NCBI GenBank assembly: GCA_025526935.1
Contig: JAHLKD010000073.1
Location: 236,001 to 300,000 of the forward strand
DNA length: 64,000 bases
From: Cladochytrium replicatum
Lineage: Eukaryota; Chytridiomycota; Chytridiomycetes; Cladochytriales; Cladochytriaceae
Direction of reading: 5' to 3'
Made by a program: the position numbers and the translations under genes. Positions 9,400 through 20,857 of this stretch are shown here, one piece after another (within the stretch, counting starts at the first letter, position 1; every line of letters begins with the position of its first letter). The notes under the pieces are model-generated. The model had not been told where the DNA came from. It saw nothing but the letters and a program-made list of their open reading frames with translations, and ran no database searches.

Positions 9400-12300
9400 T
9401 CATATGAGGAACCTCAGATCTAACAGCGTTTTTCTCGCAATATTCCGCTCGCCGAAAAACTTTCTGCATAACCTGATCATAACATCGAACAGATATGTCA
9501 GCAAGAGCGGCAGGAACGTGTAGGTCGGGGTGCCATCGTTGTTTGTGGTTGTAGTTGTTGAATAGGAAGGGTAAGCGAAGATGTCAACGACATTGTAGAG
9601 GAGTATAAGACAAACGAGGTGAGAAAACTCGATTCCGGCGAGCACAACCGAGCTCAGGATCCTTTCATCTTGTGGAGGTTATCATTAGTTGGGCAATTCC
9701 AAACCTTCACCCGCGATCAATACCGTGCACGAGAACGGTTCCGGCATTCATCTCTGGGGTGGTGCCAAGGAACCTCTCCAAATATGTCTTCTGACGTACT
9801 ATGTACGGATATTCCTTCAAGTTCTGCAGAGATAAGATCATATATGTACGAAACATACATTCAATCCCAACTTATATTTACCTTGTCAAAGAAAGAGAGG
9901 AGGAACTTATTGATTGTTTGATATGCCTTCAACGACTTTTCTGTTCCAGCTTTTGGTGCCCTTCGCTGCGGTCCGTCTGTGCAACTGTTGAGGAACATTG
10001 ACTTTTTTAGTACATTTGATTGGCTTACTTAATTGAACGTTTGATATAAAAAACTTGTTCTTTTGAATGAGATTAAACAGATGCAAAGTGAAATAGACCA
10101 ACCCCCATACCTCGGCCACAACAAGTCGGTACACCTTCTCATATGTGGTTCGGAACTGTTTTGTGAGAAAGACCTCGAATGTCTGCTGATCAGTGTCGTT
10201 GAGGCCACGCTTTGGTACTAGATCGTTCTTCAATGGAAAGGTCCGTCATTCTCTTCTTGTTCAACAAATTTCTGCAGCATATTTAATTCTACCTCCTCCT
10301 TTTTAAAGTTTGCGTGCATCTCGGGCATGTCCGTGTCAGCGTATCCGTGTACGGATCGACCATGGATGTAGTATCCATGGCACCGCTCGTCGAGAACGAT
10401 GAGGGAGACATTGGATACAGAAAGCAGATCGACATATTGGAGCATACGATTTCGGTAGAACCGATCAAAGAGTATGACCCTGAACGAAACCTGTGATCGC
10501 TTTCGGTGTTTGACCTCGTTTCAACGTTCGTTTTGTTCTCCGCTGACTCACCTGAGCAATGATGAGTACGAGCCAAGTCAGCGAGTTCACCACAAAAAGG
10601 AGAATGGGATGGACGGTTCCTCCGACGGCACCGGAGTTAAGGTCCCAGCCCCGATCCGTGGTCGCTGGGACCGGACTCGCAGCATTACGAAGTCTGACGC
10701 CGTGAAGTATGACATATAGAGCGATCAGTGTGAACTCAATGTTGATTCTCCTATGGCACTGATCGTTTGACAAAACGTCAATAACAAGAATGTAATCCAG
10801 GAAACACAAATCTTTACCTGGATAGAGTTGAGCTGGTTTGCCATGAAGATCGTACGCCAGACGCTCACTGGCGCAGGGCGAGATACTCCTTCGCTCGTCG
10901 GGCCTTGCAGTGTCCCTCGAGACTTTTCCCAATCCACGAAAAAGACGTCAATGCTGCATTGATTGTACACTTTCATTCCGACGTATGTTGCCTATGTGCT
11001 TGAATTGTCAATGCCAAAGGGATCAGTTCTGGCGTATGCTTAAAGAATCATACCTCGGCAACAAACGCTGTAATCAGCACTGCTTGGAAATTTCCAATGT
11101 CCCAGTCGCCGACGGGGAGAGTCGTAAACAGCACAGTTTGCCCCTTGAAGAAGATGAAGAAGTACAGACAAACTCCCAGCAACAGAACAAAAAAGATTGG
11201 TGCCATGCAGCCAGCGATGGTGAACACAAGATGCACAAAGAACTATATCAACTAAGTTAATGACGGTTTGTAAGGATGGGGCGACAGAACCTTCAGATCA
11301 TAAGATTCGTTTATTCCGTTGTTTCGTTTGCTCCAGTGGTGGGAGAAATAGATTCCAAGACATCCTCCAATAACACATGCAAAAGAGAAAAGAATGGTCA
11401 TCACTCTCCAGAAGTCTTCCAGGTCCATGCTGTATGTGACACCAAAGAAAAACTGCAAACAATGCGAGTGAGGCAGCTTTCTCGGTTAGTCGACATAAAA
11501 CAGACCTTTGGTGATGAAACAATCGACCCATCGGTTGTGGATAGATCTGACACACTCCGCTCAGCGTACTGAACATCAACGAGCGGTAGGAAAATCTGCA
11601 TGCCGGATGACTCGTCTGCGTTTTTGGTTATCCTAGCGTGAATGGTTGTCAGAGCTCGCGGTAAAAGTGTAAAAGATGTGATTTACCAGATCTGAATGCG
11701 GACAGGAACCCGAACGGCGCGCAGTACCCCATTCTGAACACCAGTGACCGTATCGTATAACATAAATCGTCTCACAAAGCGGTTGTTCGAAAAAGAGAAT
11801 GCACCGGTCGACTGACTGCTTACGAGGGACGCAGCACCCGGAGCCCCGGTGTTGCTGGTCCGGTCCTGAACATTTACAAGTCTACCGGCCGAGCGGAAGT
11901 TCAGAGGACGAACCGGAATTGGGTACAAGGTGCCGTCTGAGAGCATATAGACTGAGAACGAGAGGTTATCAAAGCGCGGAACTACACAGTCTTAAGAACT
12001 TGCATATTTCGTAGAACAGCGTCTGAGATTGCCCTGCTCGGATCAACGGGACGATGTTTCGCGCACACTGAATTGCGAAACCTGTTCCAAACTGCAACCA
12101 CGAAAGCAATGATACGCTGGCGCTGCTCTCACAAAGCTTTTGGACAGTTAAGACAATTTTTCCGAGTTTGAGAATGAAAAACACACCCCGAATTGTGTAG
12201 TTAGATTCTGGTACCCCAAAAACGTTCCATTGACTGTATAGGTACCGAGGACAAAAGCAAAGGTGTGTGATGCTCCCTGAAAAATCAAAGCTGTGAGCAA

Positions 12301-13690
12301 CTCTTCGATTATCGTTGAGGGACATGATTACTCTCTCTATTGATGCAATCGCTAACGATACATTCAGTATCCGCCGTGCGGTTACTGATGGGTCTTCACG
12401 ATTCAGGAGTCCGTAGTACAGCCATGGCATGCCCTTGGGACTATGTCATTGAGATCCATGAATTTCAGTTCAAGTTTTACAACACGTTCTGCGTACGTGT
12501 CTGGATTGTCTGTGCTGCTTGATGAGCGAGTAGTTGCGATCCGTTGGTAGGCAATACACGGCGATGACGCTTCATCATAAAGTTGCAAGATGCACAGATT
12601 GGCTAGAGCGTTACAGGCCTGAGTGCTCCAGTACGTCTGAAGACCCGTTTTAGTGTTGAGCAAAGTTCGTTTATAGAAGCTTACCTCGCACTGCACAACA
12701 GTGCTCATGAAAGTGGAGGAAATGATATCAGATTGGAGAGATAGACTTGTAGATGATAAAGAGGGTCCAATGATGTCCTGATTCAAAAACTGGTTCAGAA
12801 ACGATGGATTCGTGTGTTGGTCATATCAGACTTGGAAAGTGACTAGACCAGCACTTGCCGAAGGGAACCGTGACTGAATATCGTTGATCTCGCTTGTCAG
12901 AAGACAAAAATTGTTTCTCTGAAGTATTCTTCATGATTAACGTATCTAAATGAGTTTAGTTTGGGACACCCACTGGCGTTTGGCTGTATCCAAGATTGGC
13001 GCGGCACGAACAAGTGCACGTAGAGTTGGTTTGTGAGCATGAAGCGATCATTTTCTCTGGTTGAGGACAGGGGATACAGCTTGATTGATCTGGACTTGGA
13101 TATGATCCTGCTGGACAGTTGACACAACGCCCTTGCGAAAGACGGATCCCCGAGGTGGGATCGATGGAAACTGAGACAAAATCAGAGCGATCGAAAATAA
13201 GAAAGACATCGAAAAAATAATATGAATCCTTGTCAGCTTTACCAAATGTTTGGCCTGGTGGGCAGGTGCATTTTGTTTCATCGTCGGTGGCGACAAAAGT
13301 CCCTGTGGGGCACAAGAGACAAAATGATCTTTCCTTTGATGAGGCCTGATTAGGCAAGCACTGAGAACACGCGTTCGCTTGTTGTATTTGTTTTGTCATG
13401 GCTCGAGTCCACCCAGATTTGCACATGCATTGGCCTATTCGAAATGGGTGAGTTTATAACCAGAAAGTCGAAGCGAATATACTTGTTAAAGAATCGGGAG
13501 TTTGACCGTCTGGACATGACACGCATGACTGCAGCGTGGAGTCGAAGTATTGGGTTGTGCCATTGCAGATTGGAATAAGAAGAGATGGTGGGAGCGACAG
13601 CGGCTGCACCAAAGACGTGATTTGTGCATTCGCGTGGATCAAGAGAAAGTAAATGATGCAGATCGATTTGATCTTCCCGGAGCTAGGCAT
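9400..13690 (-). CDS. TMEM67: Meckelin (TMEM67/MKS3), ciliary transition-zone membrane protein
   Basis: A long gene of many exons. The ATG at 13690 begins a signal peptide (core ICIIYFLLIHANAQ). A Cys-rich ectodomain follows, with CVSCPDG, CKSGWTR, CSQCLPNQAS, CLLCPTGTF, CTCPPGQTFG and CVNCPAGSYPS. Next come QACNALANLCILQLYDE (12600 region), a region with YPIPVRPLNFR and NNRFVRRFMLYD (11750–11930), and several hydrophobic segments from about 11450 to 9450. The C terminus, FFGERNIARKTLLDLRFLI, agrees with the conserved meckelin tail. Meckelin belongs to the transition-zone gate complex at the base of cilia; its presence implies a flagellated stage. Exon borders were not all resolved. The start lies 92 bp from the divergent EMC4 start. 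Confidence 0.85.
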
Positions 13691-13782
13691 CTCGCGTCCC
13701 ACCAATATCGCGAGTTAATCAGGTTCTTTTGTGAGTCCCACACTCTACACGTGACCCAGCCAACCCCAACGCAAAGCCGACA
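13691..13782. promoter_or_regulatory. Short shared divergent promoter, meckelin and EMC4
   Basis: Only 92 bp separate the two start codons, so both 5' UTRs and the promoter elements must overlap here. A CACGTG hexamer lies at about 13748. No clear TATA box is visible. Shared control is inference from the spacing. Confidence 0.6.
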
Positions 13783-14645
13783 ATGGCTCGCTCAAAATGG
13801 CAGCTCGACCTGACGACTCTGGACAATTCTTCGTAGGTGGAGTGGAGACCACGTAGAATGAGTTACTTAAACCGTCAACTTCCAGCAAAAAGCATTCGAC
13901 GAAGATTGATCCAGCTGGATTTTCCCTTAACATGTACGACCGTCTCCGTCCTGGACAGGTATGCTGTCGACAGTATCGTCGGAATAGATAAATTTATTAA
14001 AAGCTGGCCTCGGCTTTCCACAGAGCACTAGCGATTTAGCGGAAAGCCAAGAAGATCCCCAAGCTCAGTTGAAGTTGAAGGTTCGAGAATATTTCTGCAC
14101 ATTTACTCCAAAATCGCTCATCATTCATTCTACATTAGAAAGCCTGGGAGACTGCATTAGGACCGGGGAAATCAGTTCCTATGAACGCGTTCATGCTTTA
14201 CATGTCTGGAAACAGCGTCCAAATTTGGAGTATCCTCATCACCGTCATGTTGCTTTTTAACTCAATTAAAGGTGCCATGGGTGTCACTCCAGGTATGAGT
14301 CTCACGTACTCGAACTTTCCTTGCTACCCCCCCAATTAATGTTTTACCTACTAAGCTTTCGAACGATTTGAGTCTTCTGCGACTGGAGGGAAAGCAAAGA
14401 GCTTTGTAGCACAAATTGCCACAGATCCCCTGCTGCTGCCCAAGCTCGCGTTCGTGGGCTTGCAGTTGGTCAATTTCGCTCTTGGTCTCTACAAGTGCTC
14501 TACCATGGGTCTCTTACCAACCGCGCAATCAGACTGGCTGGCGTTCTTGGAACCGAAAACGGTGAGTATTTAGCGATTGGTTTACTTACGTGACTAATTT
14601 TTGTTTCTAAAGCCATTGGAGTATACTATTGGGGTGCACGGTTGA
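13783..14645 (+). CDS. EMC4: ER membrane protein complex subunit 4
   Basis: Six exons (13783–13832, 13886–13958, 14024–14080, 14139–14292, 14356–14561, 14613–14645) join in phase to 190 residues; human EMC4 has 183. The family core is plain: [15 protein letters not shown], then a hydrophobic segment [45 protein letters not shown] and SDWLAF near the C terminus. EMC inserts tail-anchored and multipass proteins into the ER membrane, and EMC4 lies on its cytosolic side. The N-terminal ~80 residues are hydrophilic, as in the family. Confidence 0.93.
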
Positions 14646-14817
14646 TCAAAACTTCAATAAAGTTCGCTTCTGTGTCACAGGAATTTGCAAAATTAATAGC
14701 TCAAAAGGTCGTCGGACGCAAAAGCGAAACGAGAAACGATGAAATTACTCTCCGGTTTACCAAGCCATTTTGCTATCACGTGACGAGTCGCGAACCTCCC
14801 GTCCCACTAACATAAGA

Positions 14818-16839
14818 ATGACAGTCATACAGAAGAAGCGTAAGCGGGAGTACATGAATGCATCGGTGGATGGTATGTGATACTTAAACTATTATATATA
14901 AACGAATTGATATAAATTGCCGTCTTTGGTTTCTGACAGCCGGAGAGGACTACGGGCAAAAGTACCACTGCGATAGTTGCCAAAAGGACATAACAACGAA
15001 CGTGCGAGTACGTTGCGCCGAGTGTGCCGACTTTGACCTCTGTGTGGAGTGCTTCAGCAAAGGCGTTGCGCTTGGTGACCACAAGAATAACCACCCTTAC
15101 CGTGTGATGGTGAGAATTGGCATACTACTATTGCTGATGTCGTTGAGATTCAAACATTGACGTTGTGATCTAGGAAATCCTTGATTTTCCTATCTTTGAA
15201 GAATCATGGACCGTCGAAGAAGAGCTGGCTTTGATTGAAGGCTGTGAGATCTTCGGGATCGGAAACTGGGAAGACATTGCGACCCACATTGGTACCAAGA
15301 CTACCAAAGAAGTCGGAAGACATTACATTGAAACCTATGTCGACAGTCCATATTGGCCCGTCCCGGTTTGTGTCTCACCATGATCGGTAGTTCGTAAGCT
15401 TAAGATTTAATTCATTCAGGATGTTTCACGCGAGTTTGACAAAGCAACGTACCGTAGGGGAAGGAGAGCACCTCCTGTATTGGACAGTAAGTGGATTCCA
15501 AAATGGGACGCATTATTGCCGAATTCTGAAACTGCTTTGCATTCCAGCAAAAAAAACCGCAAAGGCTAAGGTAAAGGAAGATAATCAGAATCCTTTAAAT
15601 GTCGCGGCTGACTTTCCATGCTAGCCGATATCCAGTGTTCCCGCAAACCACGAAATTCAAGGATATATGCCTGGCCGTAAAGAGTTTGAGCATGAGCACG
15701 AAAATGAGGCGGAACAAAGCGTCAAAGATTTGATCTTTGAAGATGCGGATACCCAAGAAGAACGGGGTATGCAGCTATGATATTTCAATTGCTTCTGAGA
15801 TTCATTGACGGTCTCGAACCATCCAGAGCTCAAACTTGCAGTTCTGGATATATACAATACCGTTATTGACAAAAGAGAGCAGCGAAAATCATTTATCTTT
15901 GAGCGCGATCTCCTTGATTTCAGAAAGGTATGAACGATAAGTACAGGTACATAAATATTAAACGCACAATTACAGATTCAAGCGAACGAGAAACGCCGAC
16001 CCAAAGAAGAAAAGGATCTGTTGACTCGAACTCGAGTGTTTGCCAAAATGCAAACTGCACGGGATTTCGATGTGCTTGTCGAGGGGATGCTAAGTATGCA
16101 TTGATCACTGCTTTTCAACTTCCAGATCTTACAAAGGCTTTTTCAGGCGAAATGAAACTCCGTCAAAGGATCGTGCAACTCCAGGAATATCGGCGGATGG
16201 GAATCATGACGTACAAAGACGCACAGGAATACGAGAAAGAAAGAGCTCAACGTGTATGCCGCTATATGTTTTGGAAGGAAAAAAAAGGATTGAACTCATT
16301 TTCCACAGGCATCGATGAATATTCGTCCACTGAGTGGTCATTACGGAAATCCTCGATCCAGGCAGCGTTTGGACGACGTAAGAGTGAATTGATTTGCAGG
16401 GGATCATTAATCAAATTCTGATTGTCCCTAGGCTGTAACTCAATCAATATCACCATCCCGTGGAGCCACGCCTGCATCCAAGCACGTATCTTCTTTCGTT
16501 GCGACCCCATCCAACCTCGGACCCTCTGCATCCAGTTCCACTCCAAGTACCGTCCCGCGCCGCAATAACCAACCAGCCGCAATTGACCTCTCAGCCCACG
16601 AGTCGTTCGAGCTTCTCACACCAGAAGAGCAGACGCTGTGCAGTAATCTCCGTGTTGTTCCGAAGGCCTATTTACAGATCAAGGAGGCCATTTTGCGTGA
16701 GTACCATGCACGTGGTGGAAACCTTAGGAAGCGTCAGGCCCGTGAGCTCGCCAAGATCGATGTGAACAAAACGTCCAGAATCTATGATTTCTTTGTGGAG
16801 ATGGGGTGGATTAGTCCGCCAGTGACAAACCGAACCTAG
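14818..16839 (+). CDS. ADA2: Transcriptional adaptor ADA2 of SAGA-type histone acetyltransferase complexes
   Basis: The multi-exon gene encodes about 470 residues with the full ADA2 order: a ZZ zinc finger ([18 protein letters not shown], then [17 protein letters not shown]), a SANT domain ([41 protein letters not shown]), a central region with [16 protein letters not shown], and a C-terminal SWIRM domain ([20 protein letters not shown] to [10 protein letters not shown]). ADA2 bridges Gcn5 and Ada3 and helps present nucleosomal histone H3 to the acetyltransferase. The ATG at 14818 starts a short basic N terminus (QKKRKREY). EMC4 ends 172 bp upstream on the same strand. Confidence 0.95.
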
Positions 16840-17075
16840 CACGCTGAAGTTTTGTTGCTATTCTGTACTCATGTAATGTTTCCTTGCGGTGATATCAATC
16901 GATACAGCGGATCCCTGGAAAAGAAATAATGGTTTGAAGAAGTTGGGACAGCTTGTTTTAATATCATAGAAAGCATACAAGAGAGATTCACAAAAGCGCA
17001 AACAAGGTGCAGCCCACTATCTAACGCCACGCAAAAATGAAGAAGACCTTTGCTGGAATATCATTCTAAATGAGG

Positions 17076-18274
17076 TTACTCTTTCAAGTCAGCAGGGAAT
17101 GTGTAGCCGTTCATCGCTGCGAACGGGAACTTGTTGCCGTTAGTAGTCTGGGACCAACTGTCACGGAACTACAAAAGTACTCATAAGCTACGTTTCGAAA
17201 TTGTATATGTGTAACTTACAAAATCGGTGGCCAGGTGGTTGACACGACCTTTAGCGGCGGAGAACTGGCTTGAAGTACCAAGCTGGTAGATCCGGCTGAC
17301 GTAGCCCTTGGCCTTCACTTCATCTGCGATTGAAGGCCAAGCGCTGTTGCTGACATCCATGTTGAAGAAAACAGTGTGGCCAGACTGCTTGCTGGAGACT
17401 TCAGCTACGCTGCCTGCCTCGGGCATCAAGTAAACCTGAAGTTGGTATCACTGAAGTGTTTTAAATCAGTGCACGCCCTTGCAGTCTTACCAATGGATCC
17501 TGGCCATCAACGTACTTGGCGGAGCGGTAGGTATTCTGGGCGCCCTCCCTTCCAGTGAAAACAAAGATGAATTTCCCCTTAAGTTCGGAAAGCAAGGGCC
17601 ATTTTGTTTGAGCCACGGATGTCATGAGGTTGTTCTTGGACCATGTTGCGCTAGATCCCAAGCGCTTCAGCATATCGGTGGGGGCGTACACCATCGACCT
17701 GGACATTTTCTCCAGGATACGGTCATCGACGTTCTGGGGAGTGTGGTCCGCGTCGAACTCGTCCTTCAGGTCGAAGAAACTAACGACGACTTCGTGGTTG
17801 GGGTTCGAGTTGTGGAACTTGACAAGGGAGTCGAGCCAGTCGTTGAGCCTAAAAAAAACCGCAATTGGATGAACAGTCTCCACGCAAAGCGTCGTTTCTA
17901 TTTACCGGTCGGTGTTGGTAATAGCGAAATCGTAGATTTCATGCCAAATGTACCTTTGAACAAAGCATATGTAGTATCATTTGAATGATAAAACCTCCGA
18001 ATTGGGGTGTTTACCAGTTGTTCTTCACAGCCGATGCCAAGGGCTTTGAAGTGTGGAGATCTGCCTCAAGCGAGCGCGAATTGTAAACAGATAGCTGATC
18101 ATAGATGGGCTCCCATCGCTGGTAAGAGTTGTGGTTCGACTTGGCGGTAATGAAGTTGAAGCGAATGTCGCTGTATGATGTGATTGCAGTCTGACGGCGA
18201 ACGGGAACGGGAGCAGCCAAACCACTTGAGAAGGTGGCTAGCGTACAGACGAGTAGCACCAAGAGCCCCTTCAT
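17076..18274 (-). CDS. Secreted PI-PLC-like phosphodiesterase
   Basis: Five exons (18274–18015, 17953–17906, 17848–17491, 17435–17220, 17168–17076) join in phase to 324 residues. The ATG at 18274 gives a signal peptide (MKGLLVLLVCTLATFSSGLA). A PLC-like TIM-barrel pattern follows: FNFITAKSNHNSYQRW with the HN pair, then SRSLEADLHTSK (first metal/acid-base region), HEIYDFAI, VVVSFFDLKDEFD and KGKFIFVFTGREG. These fit the secreted, Ca2+-dependent PI-PLC-like phosphodiesterases of fungi and bacteria, which cleave phosphoinositide or similar phosphodiester bonds. No GPI signal or membrane segment is visible after the signal peptide. Upstream in-frame non-ATG extension was rejected because the signal peptide fixes the start. 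The exact substrate cannot be told. Confidence 0.8.
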
Positions 18275-18568
18275 GGATGTATGAGATGCGTGCATATGAC
18301 AAGAACACGCAGATAGTTTTTCACGAATAATATTAAATAGGGGACTCACGCACGTGCTGTCAATTAATGAAAATTTTCCATGCAATGCCAATGAACTTTT
18401 AAGTTCAGATCACAACATCAGACTCCCCGCTAGTGGGCAATGTGGTTGGGAGATACTGTTACTCTGCTTCTACCGCTACATATGAGGTATCTTCTTTCCT
18501 GAACTCGCTCAGGATTTCGTCTTGGTTGCATCGCAAGCGAGCCATCAACTCTTGGGAAGTGGCGATGA

Positions 18569-20654
18569 TTAGTCTCTGTAAGTGTCTCCTTGAAATCCTT
18601 CTGATATCCTCCTTGGGGGCTTCGGGGAGCTTGGAATATATCTTCTTCTGTCCGTAGGCACAAGTTGATACGGGGATAAGTAGGGACCTGAATTGCCCAT
18701 GCTAGGTTCGCCTCGCCCGTTCCCCAGTTGATAAGGGGAAGTTGTAAGTAACGGACTTTCTAAACTGATCTTCGCACCACTGCGATCCAGGGTCTGACTA
18801 CTACTCTGTCCGTTTCCGTTAAGCTCGAAGGAAACCAGCTTTTCATCTATCACAATGTTTGAGTTGCCCCGAACCGATCTATCTGAATGCAGGAAGCTCC
18901 CCCGACGAGATGGATTAAAAACATGGCCAGAGGCATGCGGGACATAGGTTAAAGCACTATTAATGCCCAAAGTCGAAATCGTGTGGGGCTGGCGAAGAAG
19001 CTCTGGTTGAACGCTCTCCGAGCGTTCTATTGGGCGATTGCTCGTGAGGTCAACTGACATATCTTCGACATCCGACATTGAACATTCGTTCCAGTCTGCC
19101 CATAGTTTTACAAAACTCTCCACGGAAGATTCGAGCAGCAGGATAAGGCTCCAGATGGTCCTCTCAAACGCCGTTCGTGCACCGCGCACCTCGCTCAGTA
19201 TGTGCACCGTAATTGCAGCTACCCAGAGGATCACGGTCACTGCGAGGACAAAGTTGTACGTTGCCAGAAGCATTTGAAGCGGGTTATTTTTCTCGGTGTA
19301 GCGCATCATTTTTGGGTGCAGGTCGTCGGCGTACTTTTCAGACCTGTTGAACCTAACACCGATGTTTCCCCGTTTTCCAGAGCCAGTTTGGTCGGAATTC
19401 GGTGTGAAGAAGTAGGAAGCAGCACGTTGGGCAGATTGGAGATCCCGTAGCATACGCTTTATGGGACGGTTAAACTGTATCGCACTAATTACAATCATCT
19501 AAATAGAGCTATCAGAACTTACTTCAGTAGGTTTCTGGCTCTGCTTACCGTTAAGGGATACATCACAAGCCCAATGGAAGACATCACAATCTCTAGGGGA
19601 GTTCCGAGCCTTTGGCGCAGAGCAATACTTGCGATGATAAATCCCGCGAAAGATAAACTTAATGCCGAATAAGCAAGCAAATGCTTCATCCGCTCACGGA
19701 GATCGACTTTTGGAACCAAATGTCTATCGGTGATAAGAATCATAAGGACGAAGGGTAATATTCCTTTGAGAGGGACGTCCCTCTGGAAAAAAAAGCGTGA
19801 GGACACGCAGAATAAACAGAGAGTACTTACAAGCTCAAAAGCATCTTTGGACGTAATAACGGTTGTTGTAGCCAAGGGACCAATAATCAGCATCGCTGAA
19901 GAAACACTGCATGTACCTATAAGGAATAGAGAAACAATGCACAGAAGGATATGTCTGGTTATGCCCTTCTGGAGCATAATTTGCCCGTAGCTCAGCACGC
20001 CAACACGTCCTTTCCTAGGCAATGATATTGAAGTTTCCACTTTGGTTGCTTTGCTTGGTTGATGGTCGACTGATTCCATGGATGGAAGTTCTGTTTCAGT
20101 ACTCAGCTGAGGAAGACGGTCAGATTGAGGAGCGGAGGGACGCCCCATGATGCGTGAGGAACTGATGGAATCAACCTTGGCTTGATATTCGTTGCCATAA
20201 TTATCCAGTTTATCAATGTTGTTTGAAGAAGGGGGTGATAAGATAAAAGGAAAGCTAATATCCTGATCTCCAACATTTTCTGAAGACGAAGAGCTTTTAG
20301 ACGTTATTGAAATGCACACATTTGGTGGGGCAAGTGGAGCAGGGCCATTATTTGATCTTCCCGAATGTCTTCTCCCATCAGTTGACTTCTGACAGAATGA
20401 AGGAACAACTGATGGTCGGTGAGCTCGAGGCGGAAGATCGCTCTTCTGCTTTCGTTTGTACGACTTGGAGCTTTCATGGGATCTGATTGATCGAACAAGA
20501 GATGTTACATTGATAATCAGGCTGTGAAATACAATGGTAAGGTTGACACCCAGCAGCCTAAGGGACAAACATTAGCAAAGTGAGAAGGATGATCGTGACA
20601 CAATCACCAGCGTTCGAGAGGTGGATTGATCTGGAGACCAGCTTGTGTGTTCAT
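18569..20654 (-). CDS. Putative seven-helix membrane protein, copy A (DRH motif)
   Basis: Four exons (20654–20608, 20557–19831, 19782–19549, 19498–18569) join in phase to 645 residues. I do not recognise the family. Hydrophobic segments in order: LLGVNLTIVFHSLIINV (TM1), a hydrophilic Ser/Arg/Pro-rich insert of about 150 residues, HILLCIVSLFLIGTCSV (TM2), GILPFVLMILI directly followed by TDRH (TM3), LLAYSALSLSFAGFIIASI (TM4), IVMSSIGLVMYPLT–MIVISAI across an intron (TM5), LLATYNFVLAVTVILWVAAI (TM6) and IWSLILLLESSVESFV (TM7). A Ser-rich tail of about 160 residues follows. Order and the D-R-H after TM3 are GPCR-like, with N terminus outside and the insert and tail inside. It is a paralogue of the next gene, 204 bp upstream, with matching intron positions. 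Confidence 0.7.
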
Positions 20655-20857
20655 TTTTGGACGATCAAAAAATAGTCAGCAACATATGCAACCTGGCCAC
20701 AACCATCTGATTGGGCTTTCAATCAGATGGGATGCAATTCTTAAACGGTAGAAAATTTTCAATGTTATTGGAGAACCACAAAGAATGGACTTATTCGAAA
20801 AAAGGGTAGTTTCAAGCTCCGATTTTAGCTTCTTCTCCGCCGAATAAAGGTGGTTCC

